DNA of 64,000 nucleotides from an uncultured Alphaproteobacteria bacterium (GCA_903862715.1 CAIOYY010000057.1:62001-126000), one strand, 5' to 3'; positions 1 through 10,035 are shown, counted from the first letter of the stretch. Translations and numbers: made by a program. The notes: generated by a model not told the origin, from the letters alone.

Positions 1-2253
1 CGCGAGCATTCCGCTGAGGACCGCTTTGATGTCGTCGACGATATTATAAATGATGTTGTAATAGCGAATTTCCACGCCGTCGCGGCGGGCGCGATCACGC
101 GCCTGCGCATTGGCGCGAACATTGAACCCAAGAATCGCAGCGCCCGACGCCTGGGCGAGGATAACATCGGATTCGGTGATGCCGCCGGCACCCGCATGCA
201 ACACCTGCGCCGCCACTTCGCCGGTGCCGAGCTTATCGAGCGCACCCGCAATGGCTTCCACGGAGCCCTGCACGTCGCCTTTGATGACGAGCGGCAGAAG
301 GCGGCGTTCGCCGTCCTTCCTGTTCTGCAGCAGCTGATCGAGCGTGACGCGGGAAATATTTGTATGACGCGATTCACGGCGCTTGCGGGCGCGATATTCG
401 GTGACTTCGCGGGCGCGCGCTTCGGAATCGACGACGACAAAATCGTCGCCTGCTTCCGGCGCACCGGAGAGGCCCAGCACTTCCACCGGCTCTGCCGGAC
501 CTGCAATGCTGACCTGTTCGCCGCGTTCGTTCATCAGCGCGCGGACACGGCCCCATTCGGAGCCCGCAACGATGATGTCGCCCGCTTTCAAAGACCCGCG
601 CTGCACGAGAACCGTAGCGACGGGACCACGACCCTTGTCCAGCTTCGCTTCGACGACCGCGCCTTCGGCGGAACGGTTCGGATTGGCTTTGAGATCAAGA
701 AGCTCGGCCTGAAGGAGAATAAGATCTTCGAGCTTGTCGAGGCCCGTGCCTTTGATCGCCGAAACTTCGACCGTCAGCACATCACCGCCCAGATCTTCGA
801 CCTGGATCTCATGCTGCAGCAATTCGGTTTTCACGCGGTTCGGATTGGCCGACGGCTTATCCATCTTGTTGATCGCAATGATCATCGGAACGCCTGCCGC
901 TTTGGCATGCATGATCGCTTCGACGGTTTGAGGCATGACGCCGTCATCGGCCGCGACCACGAGAATGACGATATCGGTCACTTTCGCGCCGCGCGCGCGC
1001 ATGGCCGTAAAGGCGGCATGGCCCGGCGTGTCGAGGAAGGTAATCTTGGCGCCGGAGCGCAAATGCACCTGATAGGCGCCGATATGCTGCGTAATGCCGC
1101 CCGCTTCGCCCGACGTAACGTCGGTCTTGCGCAAGGCGTCGAGCAGCGAGGTTTTGCCATGGTCGACATGGCCCATCACGGTCACGATGGGCGCGCGGGA
1201 TTCGAGATGCTCGCTCTCGTCCACATCGCCGCGCAAGCCTTCCAGCACGTCGGATTCGGCAACGCGCTTCACGGAATGACCGAGTTCGGTCGCGACCAAT
1301 TCGGCGGTGTCGGCATCGATGATGTCGTTCACGGTGACCATCATGCCGCTTTTCATCAGCACTTTGATGACTTCTACGCCGCGCTTGGCCATGCGGTTGG
1401 CGAGTTCGGCAACCGTGATCGTTTCCGGGACAATGATTTCGCGGGGACCTGCGGGCAATGCCGCCGGCTGCTGGCGATGGGCCCGATTGAGCTGACGGCG
1501 GAACGAGGCGACCGAACGCATACGGTCTTCATCGCCCGACAGCGCGCGCGTAATGGTGAGCTTGCCGGAGCGGCGTCCGCCCGGTGTGACTTTGCGGGCC
1601 GGCGGCGGCGCCTTTGCGGGGCCTTTGCCTTTTTTCGCAACAGCCTCGTCGTCTTCCTCGGCGACGATCTTGCGCTTGATGCCCGGCGTTGCTTCTACAG
1701 GAGCAGCCTCGACAATTTCTTTCGGTTTTTCGAGCCGGCGCGCAGCTTCCAGTTCCGCTCTGCGGCGGGTTTCGTCTTCGGCCGCCTTGCGGCGGGCGGC
1801 GGCTTCACGCTCAACCTTCAACCGCTCATCTTCGATGGCGCGACGCGCCGCATCGATTTCGGCCTGCTTGCGCGCTTCGACTTCGGCATATTTCGCATCG
1901 GTCAGCGCGCGGGTACGGGATTCCTTTTCCTCGGCCGTCAATTCGCGCAGCACCACGCCGCCACGCGCCTGATTGCGGGATGGGACTTCGGGAGCGCGAC
2001 TCTGTTGCGCGGGTTCGACCGCAGCCTCCTTCACGCTCGGCTCAACGGGCGCGCGCAGCGGCGCCGCCGCATCGGTCTCACCCTTGCCGCCCGGCGCAAC
2101 GCGCGTGCGCTTTTTCTCGACCACGACCGCTTTCGTGCGGCCATGGCTGAAGCTCTGGCGTACCGTCGAGGTTTCGGTCCTTTTCAGAGACAATGTCTTG
2201 CCTCTTCCGGCGCCCTGCGCCGAGTCCGAACCGTTATCGTCCCTCTCGCTCAT
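1..2253 (-). CDS. infB: Translation initiation factor IF-2 (partial, 3' end outside window)
   Basis: GTPase that places initiator fMet-tRNA on the 30S subunit and promotes 50S joining. The 751 visible codons start at an ATG preceded by an AAGGATAGGA ribosome-binding stretch. The frame runs off the left edge, so about the last 100 residues, most of the fMet-tRNA-binding domain, are missing. Seen in order: a charged Glu/Arg/Ala-rich low-complexity region (about residues 100-180), an IF2_N-type segment ([15 protein letters not shown], about 275-325), the G1 motif GHVDHGKT at residues 361-368 (1150-1173), and SGMLA as the last visible residues. It lies 26 nt downstream of the ylxR gene in the canonical rimP-nusA-ylxR-infB order. 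Long open frames on the opposite strand are codon-bias shadows. Confidence 0.97.
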   Translation of the reverse strand, partial: MSERDDNGSDSAQGAGRGKTLSLKRTETSTVRQSFSHGRTKAVVVEKKRTRVAPGGKGETDAAAPLRAPVEPSVKEAAVEPAQQSRAPEVPSRNQARGGVVLRELTAEEKESRTRALTDAKYAEVEARKQAEIDAARRAIEDERLKVEREAAARRKAAEDETRRRAELEAARRLEKPKEIVEAAPVEATPGIKRKIVAEEDDEAVAKKGKGPAKAPPPARKVTPGGRRSGKLTITRALSGDEDRMRSVASFRRQLNRAHRQQPAALPAGPREIIVPETITVAELANRMAKRGVEVIKVLMKSGMMVTVNDIIDADTAELVATELGHSVKRVAESDVLEGLRGDVDESEHLESRAPIVTVMGHVDHGKTSLLDALRKTDVTSGEAGGITQHIGAYQVHLRSGAKITFLDTPGHAAFTAMRARGAKVTDIVILVVAADDGVMPQTVEAIMHAKAAGVPMIIAINKMDKPSANPNRVKTELLQHEIQVEDLGGDVLTVEVSAIKGTGLDKLEDLILLQAELLDLKANPNRSAEGAVVEAKLDKGRGPVATVLVQRGSLKAGDIIVAGSEWGRVRALMNERGEQVSIAGPAEPVEVLGLSGAPEAGDDFVVVDSEARAREVTEYRARKRRESRHTNISRVTLDQLLQNRKDGERRLLPLVIKGDVQGSVEAIAGALDKLGTGEVAAQVLHAGAGGITESDVILAQASGAAILGFNVRANAQARDRARRDGVEIRYYNIIYNIVDDIKAVLSGMLA

Positions 2254-2279
2254 TCCTATCCTTCAAATCGTGCTAAACT

Positions 2280-2993
2280 CTATTCCAGTGCCGAAGGGCC
2301 GCGCGCGCTGATGCCGTGCGCAGCCTCCGATGAAAAACCAGCCCATATCCAGGGTCTTAGCGGCCTGAACCCGGCAATCCGTCCGGCGTCGAAAATGAGC
2401 CGCTCCGCGATCCGCCCCGGTCTGAGGGCTGCATGTACCACATTTGCCCTTCCAAGGGCCAAACCCAAATCGGCGCCCGAGAAACATCCCACTACGAAAG
2501 GGGCGACCCCATTCGCCAGCGCCGCACCCTGCAATTTCCGCCGTCCGTCGGGGGCCGCCTCGGCCGCTTCGACGATGACCGCGGGCGGTTTGCCGCTGCG
2601 CAGCGCCTTCTCCACCGTATCGAAGCCGAGAAGCAACTCCCCTGCCCGCAAAGCGAGCCCGAGGCGTCCAAGCATCCGCGCCGCAAGCTGGGTTTCAGCC
2701 ATCACGGCAAGATTTTCATCGGCTTCCAGCGCGGCCTTGGCCGCCCGCGAGAAAAGTCGCTTCTGGACCGCGCGCAACACATAGTCCTTCTCGGCCCGAA
2801 TCCAAAGGCCGCGGCCGGGCAATTTTGCCTCGACATCAACCACGATGCGGGAGGACGGATCGGCTACAAAGCGCAAAAGCCTTGCCTCGGGCAATATTTC
2901 GCCTGAGGCAATGCAGCGCCTGGTGCGTGTATGGCGCGACCCCGCATCCCCGCCGGACGCGGGCCCACCGGGTGCGGGTTCATCGCCTGTCAC
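2280..2993 (-). CDS. ylxR: YlxR/DUF448 family RNA-binding protein with C-terminal L7Ae-like domain
   Basis: 237-residue nucleic-acid-binding protein encoded between nusA and infB. The N-terminal half (about residues 22-95, TRRCIASGEILPEARLLRFV) matches the DUF448/YlxR fold, and the remainder resembles the L7Ae-like domain that alphaproteobacterial versions carry. YlxR of Bacillus (RnpM) has been reported to bind RNase P RNA; whether that applies to this two-domain form is inference. The start is a GTG at 2993, 23 nt after the nusA stop, with only a weak GGA upstream. It is probably expressed as part of the rimP-nusA-infB transcript. Confidence 0.88.
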   Translation of the reverse strand: MTGDEPAPGGPASGGDAGSRHTRTRRCIASGEILPEARLLRFVADPSSRIVVDVEAKLPGRGLWIRAEKDYVLRAVQKRLFSRAAKAALEADENLAVMAETQLAARMLGRLGLALRAGELLLGFDTVEKALRSGKPPAVIVEAAEAAPDGRRKLQGAALANGVAPFVVGCFSGADLGLALGRANVVHAALRPGRIAERLIFDAGRIAGFRPLRPWIWAGFSSEAAHGISARGPSALE

Positions 2994-3016
2994 GATATCC
3001 AGGGCAGTATCCGTTT

Positions 3017-4627
3017 CTATGCGCCGGCCTCCGAGCCTTCTTCCGCATCATCGTCCGACGCGGTGGCCAGATCTGCTTCCGAGATCCAGCCCGCTTTCAC
3101 GCGCGCACGCATGATCAGCGAGTTGATGTCGTCGGCCGACAGATCGAACCCTTCGAGTGCACCCGGAACGCGCACACGTTCCTTGTCCTTGGTCTCGACA
3201 TAGCCGATCAGATCGTCGCTGGCGCAGCCCGCGAGGTCTTCAGTCGTCTTGATGCCGTTCTCGCCCAGTGCAACGAGCATGGTAGGCGTCAGCTCCGGAA
3301 GGTCGGCCAGTTCGTCGGCAACGCCGAGTTCGCGACGCTTGGCTTCCAGCGCTTCGTTCTTCTTTTCTATATGTCCGAGTGCACGGCCCTGTAATTCTTC
3401 GGCGGTTTCCTCGTCGAAGCCTTCGATTTCGGCCAGTTCGTGCAAGGAGACGTACGCAACGTCTTCGACCGTTGCGAAGCCTTCCGAGGCAAGCAACTGG
3501 GCAATCGTTTCGTCGACATCGAGGCTTTCAATGAAGAGCTGCGTGCGTTCCGCGAACTCCTTCTGGCGGCGTTCGGATTCTTCCTGCTCCGTCAGAATGT
3601 CGATCTGCCAGCCCGTGAGCTGCGAGCCGAGGCGGACATTCTGTCCGCGGCGGCCGATGGCCAGTGAGAGCTGGTCGTCGGGAACAACGACTTCAACGCG
3701 ATGGGTGTCTTCATCGAGCACGACCTTCGAGACTTCCGCCGGCGCGAGCGCGTTGACGATAAAGGTTGCGGGTTCGCCGGACCACGGAATGATGTCGATA
3801 CGTTCGCCCTGCAGTTCCTGCACAACGGCCTGCACGCGCACGCCCCGCATGCCGACGCAGGCGCCAACTGGATCAATGGACGAATCCTTTGAGATGACGG
3901 CGATTTTTGCCCGCGAACCGGGATCGCGCGCAACCGAACGGATTTCGATGATGCCGTCATAGATTTCCGGCACTTCCTGCGCGAAGAGGCGCGCCATGAA
4001 TTGCGGATGGGTGCGGGAGAGGAAAATCTGAGGTCCGCGCGCTTCGCGGCGGACGTCGTAAATGTAGGCGCGGATGCGATCGCCCGTACGGAAGGATTCA
4101 CGCGGGATCATTTCATCGCGGCGCACGACGCCTTCGGCGCGGCCAAAATCGACCACGACAGAACCGAACTCAACGCGCTTGACCGTGCCATGCACGATTT
4201 CGCCGATACGGTCCTTATATTCTTCAAATTGGCGCTCGCGCTCGGCGTCGCGCACTTTCTGCACGATGACCTGCTTCGCGGCCTGCGTGGCGATGCGGGA
4301 GAATTCAATCGGCGGCAGCGTTTCGGCGATGATGTCGCCGGTCTGCGCGGCCGGGTTGCGGCGGCGGGCATCGACGATGGAAATTTCCGTCTTGTCGTTC
4401 TCGACCTGCTCTACGACGTGGAGATAACGCGAGATATGCGTTTCGCCGGTCTTGACGTCGATCTCGACACGAATTTCGTTTTCAGAGCCGTAGCGCGATT
4501 TGGCGGCGCGCTGCATCGCCTCCTCCATCGCTGCGATGACGACCTGCTTGTCGATTGCCTTTTCGCGCGCGACCGCATCGGCGATCTGCAGAAGCTCGAG
4601 CCGGTTCGCGGCAATTCCCGTAGCCAT
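3017..4627 (-). CDS. nusA: Transcription termination/antitermination protein NusA
   Basis: RNA-polymerase-associated factor controlling pausing, termination and antitermination. It has 536 residues from the ATG at 4627, chosen because GGAG lies 8 nt upstream and the protein then begins [18 protein letters not shown] as in relatives; an in-frame ATG at 4642 would add five residues. Order of parts: N-terminal RNAP-binding domain (about 1-130), S1 domain (about 135-205), KH domains including [13 protein letters not shown] (about 320-345), then C-terminal helix-hairpin-helix repeats and an acidic tail [12 protein letters not shown]. Second gene of the operon that starts with rimP, 96 nt downstream of it. 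Confidence 0.97.
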   Translation of the reverse strand: MATGIAANRLELLQIADAVAREKAIDKQVVIAAMEEAMQRAAKSRYGSENEIRVEIDVKTGETHISRYLHVVEQVENDKTEISIVDARRRNPAAQTGDIIAETLPPIEFSRIATQAAKQVIVQKVRDAERERQFEEYKDRIGEIVHGTVKRVEFGSVVVDFGRAEGVVRRDEMIPRESFRTGDRIRAYIYDVRREARGPQIFLSRTHPQFMARLFAQEVPEIYDGIIEIRSVARDPGSRAKIAVISKDSSIDPVGACVGMRGVRVQAVVQELQGERIDIIPWSGEPATFIVNALAPAEVSKVVLDEDTHRVEVVVPDDQLSLAIGRRGQNVRLGSQLTGWQIDILTEQEESERRQKEFAERTQLFIESLDVDETIAQLLASEGFATVEDVAYVSLHELAEIEGFDEETAEELQGRALGHIEKKNEALEAKRRELGVADELADLPELTPTMLVALGENGIKTTEDLAGCASDDLIGYVETKDKERVRVPGALEGFDLSADDINSLIMRARVKAGWISEADLATASDDDAEEGSEAGA

Positions 4628-4723
4628 GTCTTTACTCCGCATTGCGTGCGCTGTTCGAAAGGGTCGAAGCGCCGCGTGGTTTCTCCCCTTGCCCTGGAAC
4701 TTTCCGGGCGCGGGGGATTTCGG

Positions 4724-5248
4724 TTACGTCTTGTCTTTCGACTGCAAATCTCTCGCCTTCAAACTCTCTTCGATCAGTTTGTCGGTGAGCACCAGTTTCG
4801 CTTCCGCGATTTCATGAAAGGGAAGCCGCAGTCTTTCACTTCCCTTGCCCTCACGTCCCGTGACATCGACAAGCACATCTTCCTTGTCGAGACCGATCAC
4901 AACGCCCTTCAATCTCTTGCGGCCATTGATCGCCGAAAAGAGTTCGAGCCGCGCCATATGCCCCGCAAAACGCGCATAATCCTCGGGCGCGGTCAGCGGG
5001 CGGTCGATCCCCGGCGACGACACTTCCAGGTCGTAATCGTCGGTAATCGGGTCGGCGGCATCCAGTATTTCCGAAATATGTCGCGAGAGCTTCGCACAAT
5101 CCTCGACATCCATCTGTCCATCGGCGCGTTCGGCCATCACCTGCAGCGTCTTCCGCTTGGCGCCGAGCAGACGCAACCGCACGAGCCGGTAGCCCGCCGC
5201 TTCAACGGCAGGCGCTACCAGGGACTCGATCAGTTCCGGACTGCCCAT
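4724..5248 (-). CDS. rimP: Ribosome maturation factor RimP
   Basis: 30S assembly factor of 174 residues. The start is placed at the ATG at 5248 (MGSPELIESLVAPAVEAAGY) because GGAGG sits four bases upstream; a longer frame to 5326 would add 26 residues with no family similarity. Family features: the N-terminal segment ending in VSSPGIDRPL (about residues 85-100) and a C-terminal Sm-like barrel with GVVIGLDKEDVLVDV. The C-terminus, rich in Lys and Asp, is typical. First gene of the rimP-nusA-ylxR-infB operon, so its promoter should lie in 5249-5466. Confidence 0.95.
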   Translation of the reverse strand: MGSPELIESLVAPAVEAAGYRLVRLRLLGAKRKTLQVMAERADGQMDVEDCAKLSRHISEILDAADPITDDYDLEVSSPGIDRPLTAPEDYARFAGHMARLELFSAINGRKRLKGVVIGLDKEDVLVDVTGREGKGSERLRLPFHEIAEAKLVLTDKLIEESLKARDLQSKDKT

Positions 5249-5326
5249 CGGGCCTCCAACGCTTAAGATCAGGACAGGGCACAAAACAAAACCGTTCCCG
5301 GCGCGGCGATCTATTACGACCGCCAC

Positions 5327-5344
5327 ACAACAGTTTTCTGTTGT
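5327..5344. repeat. Perfect 7-bp inverted repeat in the rimP / CPBP divergent region
   Basis: ACAACAG-TTTT-CTGTTGT is a perfect hairpin in the 218-bp region between rimP (minus) and the CPBP gene (plus). It lacks a following U run on either strand, so a terminator is unlikely. It could be an operator or a short leader hairpin in the rimP mRNA. I see no clear -10/-35 pair placed around it. The rest of 5249-5466 holds only the presumed divergent promoters. Confidence 0.35.
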
Positions 5345-5466
5345 CTGGGATGGCGGCTATCTAGCCCTTTATGTCCGGCGGCGCAAGTTCTTGCCGGGCG
5401 CAAGCCACCGCTGTTCTATGAAGGCTTAAGGGAATCAGCCCGTTTGCGGTCAGGAGAATTCCAGCG

Positions 5467-6246
5467 TTGAGCGCCGACCCGTCCTATGGATTGCAGCAGG
5501 AACTGAAGCCCAGACGGCCGCGTTGGGGCTTCTGGAGCACGCTGGCTTGGGCAGTAGTCTTTGCTATCGGTACAACGCTGGCGCAGACGGCGCTCGCGCT
5601 TCTGTTCATCATCTGGTGGGGGGAGGCCCATCCCGAGCAGCCCCTTAATTTGATGGATCTGGGTGCGAATGGCGCGCTGTTCGGCGTCATTGTGGTTTTT
5701 TCTACCCCCTTGTTGCTGGCGCTTGTAGCCCTAGCGGTGCGTTTGTCGCGCGTCTCTTTTCGGGACTATCTCGCCTTGCGCTGGCCCACCCTGCGGCAAT
5801 TTCTGGTGGGCGTACTCCTCATTGTCGTTGTGCTCCCCGTGAGCGACCTTATTACGGTGCAATCGGGACGCGAGGCTGTCCCCGATTTTATGACCGACAC
5901 CCTTTCGACCGCGAGCAATGCCGGGCCCTTGTTCCTGTTTCTTTTCGGCGTAGCCCTGGTGGTCATGGCGCCACTCGGCGAAGAGATCGTCTTTCGCGGT
6001 TTTCTTTTTCGCGGGCTTGGCGCCAGCCTCGGCCCCGTCGCGGCGGTCATACTCACCTCGCTCGGCTGGGCCGCGCTGCATGTGCAGTACGAGGTCTTTT
6101 TCATCGTGCAGATTTTCGTGATCGGGCTGATCTTTGGCGGCTTGAGATGGTGGAGCGGTTCCCTCTATCTCGTCATCCTGCTGCACGCATTGATCAACGC
6201 CATCGCCTTCGTGCAGGCGATCTATGCGACACCGGTTCTTGCCTAA
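5467..6246 (+). CDS. CPBP family intramembrane glutamic endopeptidase
   Basis: 259-residue integral membrane protein of the CAAX protease / bacteriocin-processing (CPBP, formerly Abi) family. The catalytic motifs are all present: EExxxR at residues 172-177 (GEEIVFRGF), His205 in WAALH, and HxxxN at 240-244 (HALIN). Several hydrophobic segments precede and surround these (about 25-50, 68-92, 110-128, 152-170, 185-205, 212-226). The start is a TTG at 5467 with AGGAG about 11 nt upstream. Family members process prenylated or peptide substrates in the membrane; the substrate here is unknown. Monocistronic and divergent from rimP. Confidence 0.9.
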   Translation: MSADPSYGLQQELKPRRPRWGFWSTLAWAVVFAIGTTLAQTALALLFIIWWGEAHPEQPLNLMDLGANGALFGVIVVFSTPLLLALVALAVRLSRVSFRDYLALRWPTLRQFLVGVLLIVVVLPVSDLITVQSGREAVPDFMTDTLSTASNAGPLFLFLFGVALVVMAPLGEEIVFRGFLFRGLGASLGPVAAVILTSLGWAALHVQYEVFFIVQIFVIGLIFGGLRWWSGSLYLVILLHALINAIAFVQAIYATPVLA

Positions 6247-6263
6247 GCCGAATGGTCGCGCAT

Positions 6264-6512
6264 TTATTTTTTGATGAGGGCGCGCACAAGCCCATAAAGG
6301 CTGATCGCCAGCCAGAAGATTTCCATCACGAAGGCGGCGAAGTTCCATGCCGCCGTCAGCGACAGAAGAATAAGCACCGCGCCCACCAGATTAGTGAGTG
6401 AAAAGCGCCAGTCGCGCGCGTCGACCCAGCCCTGCTGGGTCGAGAAATAGGCGATAATCACGATCAGCGAACCGAACCCGCCGAGAAGATCGTAAGCGGT
6501 TAAACCCGACAT
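6264..6512 (-). CDS. Small CBU_0592-like membrane protein
   Basis: 82-residue protein with three predicted membrane segments (about residues 8-24, 41-58 and 60-78), ending in a Lys pair. It resembles the CBU_0592 family of small alphaproteobacterial membrane proteins of unknown function (opening GLTAYDLLGGFGSLIVIIAY). The ATG abuts the stop of the upstream methyltransferase frame, so the two were probably co-transcribed. It converges on the CPBP gene with a 17-bp gap. No function can be proposed from sequence. Confidence 0.75.
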   Translation of the reverse strand: MSGLTAYDLLGGFGSLIVIIAYFSTQQGWVDARDWRFSLTNLVGAVLILLSLTAAWNFAAFVMEIFWLAISLYGLVRALIKK

Positions 6513-7144
6513 TTAAGCCTTCGCCCCCCGATAAAGCGCCATGCCGCCCTCCATGAGGAGACAGTCTACGTCTTTCAGGCCGGCTTGCACGAGCGCAGCC
6601 GCCTGTTCATCGCGCGGCAGATACAGCTGCTCGTTATTGCCGCTTCCCGCCTCGGCATAATGATCCGAGTAAAGAAACAAACCACCCACGCGCAATGTAT
6701 CGCGGGCCATGACAAGAAACCCGGCAGATGGCGTTTATGGCGCGTTTCATGCGCGGCCTGCATGGTTACGACGGCATCGAAATCGGCAAGCCCGTCCGCC
6801 CAGTCGGCGCGGCGAAAATCGCGTGTGAGATAGCTCACTTTGTCGGTGAAGGCTTTGAGGTTTTCCCGCGCGATGCCGTGCATCGCGTCGGAAAAATCGA
6901 GCGCGGCGTAGTGCGACGCGGTGCAGTTTTCCAGAATGTGTTTCGCAAGATGGCCCGGCCCCGAACCAAGTTCAAGGATGCGCAAAGGTTCTGAACGCGT
7001 GTGGACGTTCAACGCATGGGCGAAACTTGCGAAAAATGTTGACCGATAGGGGCGCCGGGCCACGGTATCGGCTATCGAGGCGCGCGCTTCTTCCGGATTG
7101 TGAAAGTCGATCGGACTTGGGACGTCGTCCTTTGCTGTACTCAT
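6513..7144 (-). pseudogene. SAM-dependent class I methyltransferase, frameshifted
   Basis: A methyltransferase split into two frames. The first part (from 7144) contains SAM motif I, ILELGSGPGHLAKHIL, and runs to RHKRHLPG. The homologous continuation FLVMARDTLRVGGLFLYSDHY lies in another frame that ends at 6513. The switch falls at the C run at 6720-6722 (CCGGG read on the minus strand). One additional G would restore a continuous protein of about 210 residues, so a 1-nt deletion, or a sequencing or assembly error, is the simplest reading. It overlaps trmB by 4 nt, as expected for a once-translated operon gene. The substrate is unknown. Confidence 0.8.
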
Positions 7145-7824
7145 CGGCGTATCAACCGCAAGTAAGCCGGCCTTCGTCCCGCTTTCAGCGCCTTGGCTTC
7201 GTAGCGCGTCGGAGGCCAGCCTTGCGGACGCAGGTGCCAGTCGGAAGCTTCTTCCGCCGTCCAGTGAAAGGCGTCGTGCGCCATAAAGCGCTCAAGCGCC
7301 CAGGTGACGTAGTCCTCGGCATCGCTGGCGAAGCGCAATTCTGCGCCCGGCTTCATTGCCCGCGCTAGCGCATCCAGCATGTCTTTCTGTATCAGGCGAC
7401 GTTTGTGGTGCCGCGTTTTCGGCCAGGGGTCGGGAAACAGAATGAACACTTTCGAGAGCGCGGCATCAGGCAGCGCCGCCAGAATATCGCGGGCGTCGTC
7501 GGTATAAAGGCGGACATTGCGGATGCCGGTTTCGTCGATCTTGCCGAGAAGCTTCGCCATGCCCGCGATGAAGGGTTCGGCCCCGATGATGCCAACGCCG
7601 GGGTGGGCCTCGGCCTGGGCAGCCAGATGTTCGCCCCCTCCAAAACCGATTTCGAGCCAGACTTCATCTTGCGGGGGATCGAAATAAGTGTTGGGCGCGC
7701 GCCCCGCCTCAAGACGGAGGGTAAGAGAAGGCAGCAGATTTGCGAGCAGGCCCGTCTGGCGATCCCCGAGCTTCCAGCCCTTGCGTCGGCCGAAATGGCG
7801 GCGGGAAAATTCTTGTTCTTTCAT
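7141..7824 (-). CDS. trmB: tRNA (guanine-N7-)-methyltransferase TrmB
   Basis: Makes m7G46 in the variable loop of tRNAs using SAM. 227 residues from the ATG at 7824, giving the family-like opening MKEQEFSRRHFGRRKGWKL. A TTG at 7872 has a better ribosome-binding site (AGAGGA five bases upstream) and would add 16 residues, so the start is uncertain. Family signatures: WLEIGFGGGEHL (SAM binding, about residues 65-76), VFILFPDPWPKTRHHKRR (about 132-149) and the C-terminal PPTRYEAKALKAGR. It overlaps the following methyltransferase pseudogene by 4 nt. Confidence 0.94.
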   Translation of the reverse strand: MKEQEFSRRHFGRRKGWKLGDRQTGLLANLLPSLTLRLEAGRAPNTYFDPPQDEVWLEIGFGGGEHLAAQAEAHPGVGIIGAEPFIAGMAKLLGKIDETGIRNVRLYTDDARDILAALPDAALSKVFILFPDPWPKTRHHKRRLIQKDMLDALARAMKPGAELRFASDAEDYVTWALERFMAHDAFHWTAEEASDWHLRPQGWPPTRYEAKALKAGRRPAYLRLIRR

Positions 7825-7938
7825 GGGCTTGGCCCGTATACCTGAACCGTGAAGGGCTGACTTGAGAAACAAGGCTATCCTCTACCCGTTTCCCATTTCG
7901 GCCGCTATCCGCCTAAATGGGCGGTGTGGGCGTCCTCC

Positions 7939-7968
7939 TTGCCGTTTCGGCGTCATTCCTATAATGAC
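7939..7968 (+). promoter_or_regulatory. Candidate promoter with inverted repeat upstream of the TauE/SafE gene
   Basis: The divergent trmB / tauE region holds an AT-rich patch unlike its surroundings. On the plus strand TTGCCG (7939-7944) and TATAAT (7960-7965) are separated by 15 bases. A perfect 6-bp inverted repeat, GTCATT-CCTAT-AATGAC (7952-7968), overlaps the -10. That arrangement suits a repressor operator, but the short spacer makes the promoter assignment weak. Confidence 0.35.
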
Positions 7969-8002
7969 GATATATATTATAGAGTTTATAGAATAACCGC
8001 CT

Positions 8003-8788
8003 GTGCCGGGGGCCTTCTTGGAAGAGTTCTTTCTGTTTGCTTTGGTCGGCTTCGCCGCGCAGCTGGTCGATGGCGCACTCGGCATGGCCTATGGCCTCAT
8101 CTCCGCCACCGTGCTGCTGAGCGTCGGCGTCCCCCCTGCGCAGGTCTCCGCCAGTGTTCATGTCGCCGAATTGTTCACGACGGCCATTTCCGGCACGTCG
8201 CATCTTGCGCATCGGAATGTCGATTTCCGGCTGTTCTGGCGGGTGATGCCCGCCGGCGTCATCGGCGGAATTATCGGCGCCTATGTGCTGACCGGCATTT
8301 CCAGCGACATCATTCGCCCCATCGTGATCGGCTATCTCGGCATCATGGGCGCACTCATTCTCTATCGCGCCGCGCTTCCTCACGAAGAACGCAAGATCGG
8401 CGACAAGTCCGCTGCGGGCTTCGGCTTGCTCGGCGGGTTCAGCGACGCGATCGGCGGCGGCGGCTGGGGCCCGATGGTCACGAGCGCTCTGCTGGCACGG
8501 GGTGGTACGCCGCGCTTTGTCATCGGCACCGTTTCTTCGTCCGAGTTTGTCGTGACCCTGGCGATTTCGGCGACCTTCGTGTGGGCATTTATGAGCGGAC
8601 ATTGGGAAGACGCCGGCGATCTTTCGCAACATCTCATCACGATCGGCGGACTGATCGCAGGGGGCGTCGTCAGTGCGCCGCTGGCGGCCTATCTCGCGCG
8701 CTATGTACCGTCGCGCGCGCTGATGCTTGCGGTGGGCCTTCTCGTCCTCGGCCTTTGCCTCTATCAGGGCTGGCAATTGATCGGCTGA
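8003..8788 (+). CDS. Sulfite exporter TauE/SafE family membrane protein
   Basis: 261-residue polytopic inner-membrane protein with about eight hydrophobic segments. It shows the paired repeats characteristic of the TauE/SafE (DUF81) family: an N-terminal GFAAQLVDGALGMAYG and a second copy around GLLGGFSDAIGGGGWGPMV. The family exports or imports organosulfonates, sulfite and related anions; the actual substrate is not determined by sequence. The start is a GTG at 8003, directly after an AT-rich promoter-like patch. It is monocistronic and converges on metK across a shared hairpin. Confidence 0.9.
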   Translation: MPGAFLEEFFLFALVGFAAQLVDGALGMAYGLISATVLLSVGVPPAQVSASVHVAELFTTAISGTSHLAHRNVDFRLFWRVMPAGVIGGIIGAYVLTGISSDIIRPIVIGYLGIMGALILYRAALPHEERKIGDKSAAGFGLLGGFSDAIGGGGWGPMVTSALLARGGTPRFVIGTVSSSEFVVTLAISATFVWAFMSGHWEDAGDLSQHLITIGGLIAGGVVSAPLAAYLARYVPSRALMLAVGLLVLGLCLYQGWQLIG

Positions 8789-8791
8789 CAG

Positions 8792-8827
8792 CAAAACGCG
8801 CGCAAAGCCTTTCGGCCTTACGCGCGT
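8792..8827 (-). terminator. Rho-independent terminator of metK
   Basis: Read on the minus strand this is a 14-bp stem (ACGCGCGTAAGGCC paired with GGCTTTGCGCGCGT, two or three G-U pairs) closed by a GAAA tetraloop and followed by TTTT. It lies 17 nt after the metK stop. The same hairpin lies between the convergent TauE/SafE gene and metK and may also stop the plus-strand transcript, although the U run is only on the minus side. Confidence 0.8.
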
Positions 8828-8844
8828 GGCATTTCAAGCAATCG

Positions 8845-10035
8845 TCAGAATGCGCGCTTCAGCGCATCGACGAGATCGGTATTTTCCCACGAAAACCCGC
8901 CTTCGGCATCGGGCGTGCGCCCGAAATGGCCATAGGCGGCGGTGCGCGCATAAATCGGCCGATTGAGCTTCAGCTGCTCGCGAATACCGCGCGGCTTAAG
9001 GCTCATCAATTGCTGTAGCACCTCTTCGAGCTTCGCCGGATCGACTTTCCCTGAATCATGCAGATCGACGTAGAAGGACAACGGATCGGAAACGCCGATA
9101 GCGTAGGAGATCTGGATCGTGCACTTGTCGGAAAGGCCGGCCGCAACGACGTTCTTCGCGAGATAGCGCGCGGCATAGGCCGCCGAACGGTCAACTTTGG
9201 TCGGGTCTTTACCGGAGAACGCGCCGCCGCCATGCGGAGCCGCGCCGCCGTATGTGTCGACAATGATCTTGCGCCCGGTCAGGCCGCAATCGCCATCAGG
9301 ACCGCCGACCACAAACGCGCCGGTGGGGTTCACATGCCATTCGGTTTTCGCCGATACCCATTCTTTCGGCAGCGCCTGACGCACATAAGGCTCGATCACT
9401 TCGCGCACATGCACTGATTCCATCGCCGGATCGAGATGCTGTGTCGATACGACGATCTGCGTCACTTCCCGAGGCTTGCCGTCGACATAACGGATGGTCA
9501 CCTGGCTCTTCGCGTCAGGGCCGAGCGTCGGTTCCTTACCGCTTTTGCGTGCTTCCGCCATCAGGCGAAGAATGAGATGGCTGTAATGCAGCGGCGCTGG
9601 CATCAGCGACTCGGTTTCGCGGCAGGCATAACCGAACATGATGCCCTGGTCGCCCGCGCCTTCGTCCTTATTATCTTTGGCATCGACGCCCTGCGCGATA
9701 TGCGCGGACTGCGGATGCAGCAGCACTTCGATATTCGCATGCTGCCAATGAAAGCCGTCCTGCTCGTAACCGATGTCACGAATGGCCGCGCGCGTGGTGT
9801 CGATCAGCATTTCCTTGGTGATCTGTTCGGGACCGCGCGTTTCGCCCGCGATGACAACACGGTTGGTCGTGGCCAGCGTCTCGCTCGCAACACGCAGGTC
9901 CTTCGGGTCCCAGCCATATTTGGGTCCAAGGCGGAAAAACGTATCCACCACTTCGTCGGAAATCCGGTCGCAGACCTTGTCGGGATGGCCTTCGGAAACG
10001 CTTTCGCTCGTAAACAGATAGCTGGGACGCTGCAT
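8845..10035 (-). CDS. metK: S-adenosylmethionine synthase (methionine adenosyltransferase)
   Basis: Makes SAM from methionine and ATP. 396 residues from the ATG at 10035, which has AAGGGC about six bases upstream and gives [20 protein letters not shown]; a longer frame to 10092 lacks family similarity. Motifs seen: [13 protein letters not shown] (about 16-28), the adenine-binding [12 protein letters not shown] (about 125-136) and the phosphate-binding loop [19 protein letters not shown] (about 272-290). The 142-bp leader contains a GGCGGTTT/AAACCGCC hairpin, but I do not recognise any SAM riboswitch class in it. It ends at a strong terminator. Confidence 0.98.
   Translation of the reverse strand: MQRPSYLFTSESVSEGHPDKVCDRISDEVVDTFFRLGPKYGWDPKDLRVASETLATTNRVVIAGETRGPEQITKEMLIDTTRAAIRDIGYEQDGFHWQHANIEVLLHPQSAHIAQGVDAKDNKDEGAGDQGIMFGYACRETESLMPAPLHYSHLILRLMAEARKSGKEPTLGPDAKSQVTIRYVDGKPREVTQIVVSTQHLDPAMESVHVREVIEPYVRQALPKEWVSAKTEWHVNPTGAFVVGGPDGDCGLTGRKIIVDTYGGAAPHGGGAFSGKDPTKVDRSAAYAARYLAKNVVAAGLSDKCTIQISYAIGVSDPLSFYVDLHDSGKVDPAKLEEVLQQLMSLKPRGIREQLKLNRPIYARTAAYGHFGRTPDAEGGFSWENTDLVDALKRAF

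Noticed and set aside
196-2784. 862-codon open frame on the plus strand
   Set aside because: It is antisense to infB and ylxR, whose minus-strand products match known families. The frame is open because of GC-biased third positions and its product has no recognisable domain.
4001-5266. 421-codon plus-strand open frame
   Set aside because: Antisense shadow of nusA and rimP, crossing the gap between them.
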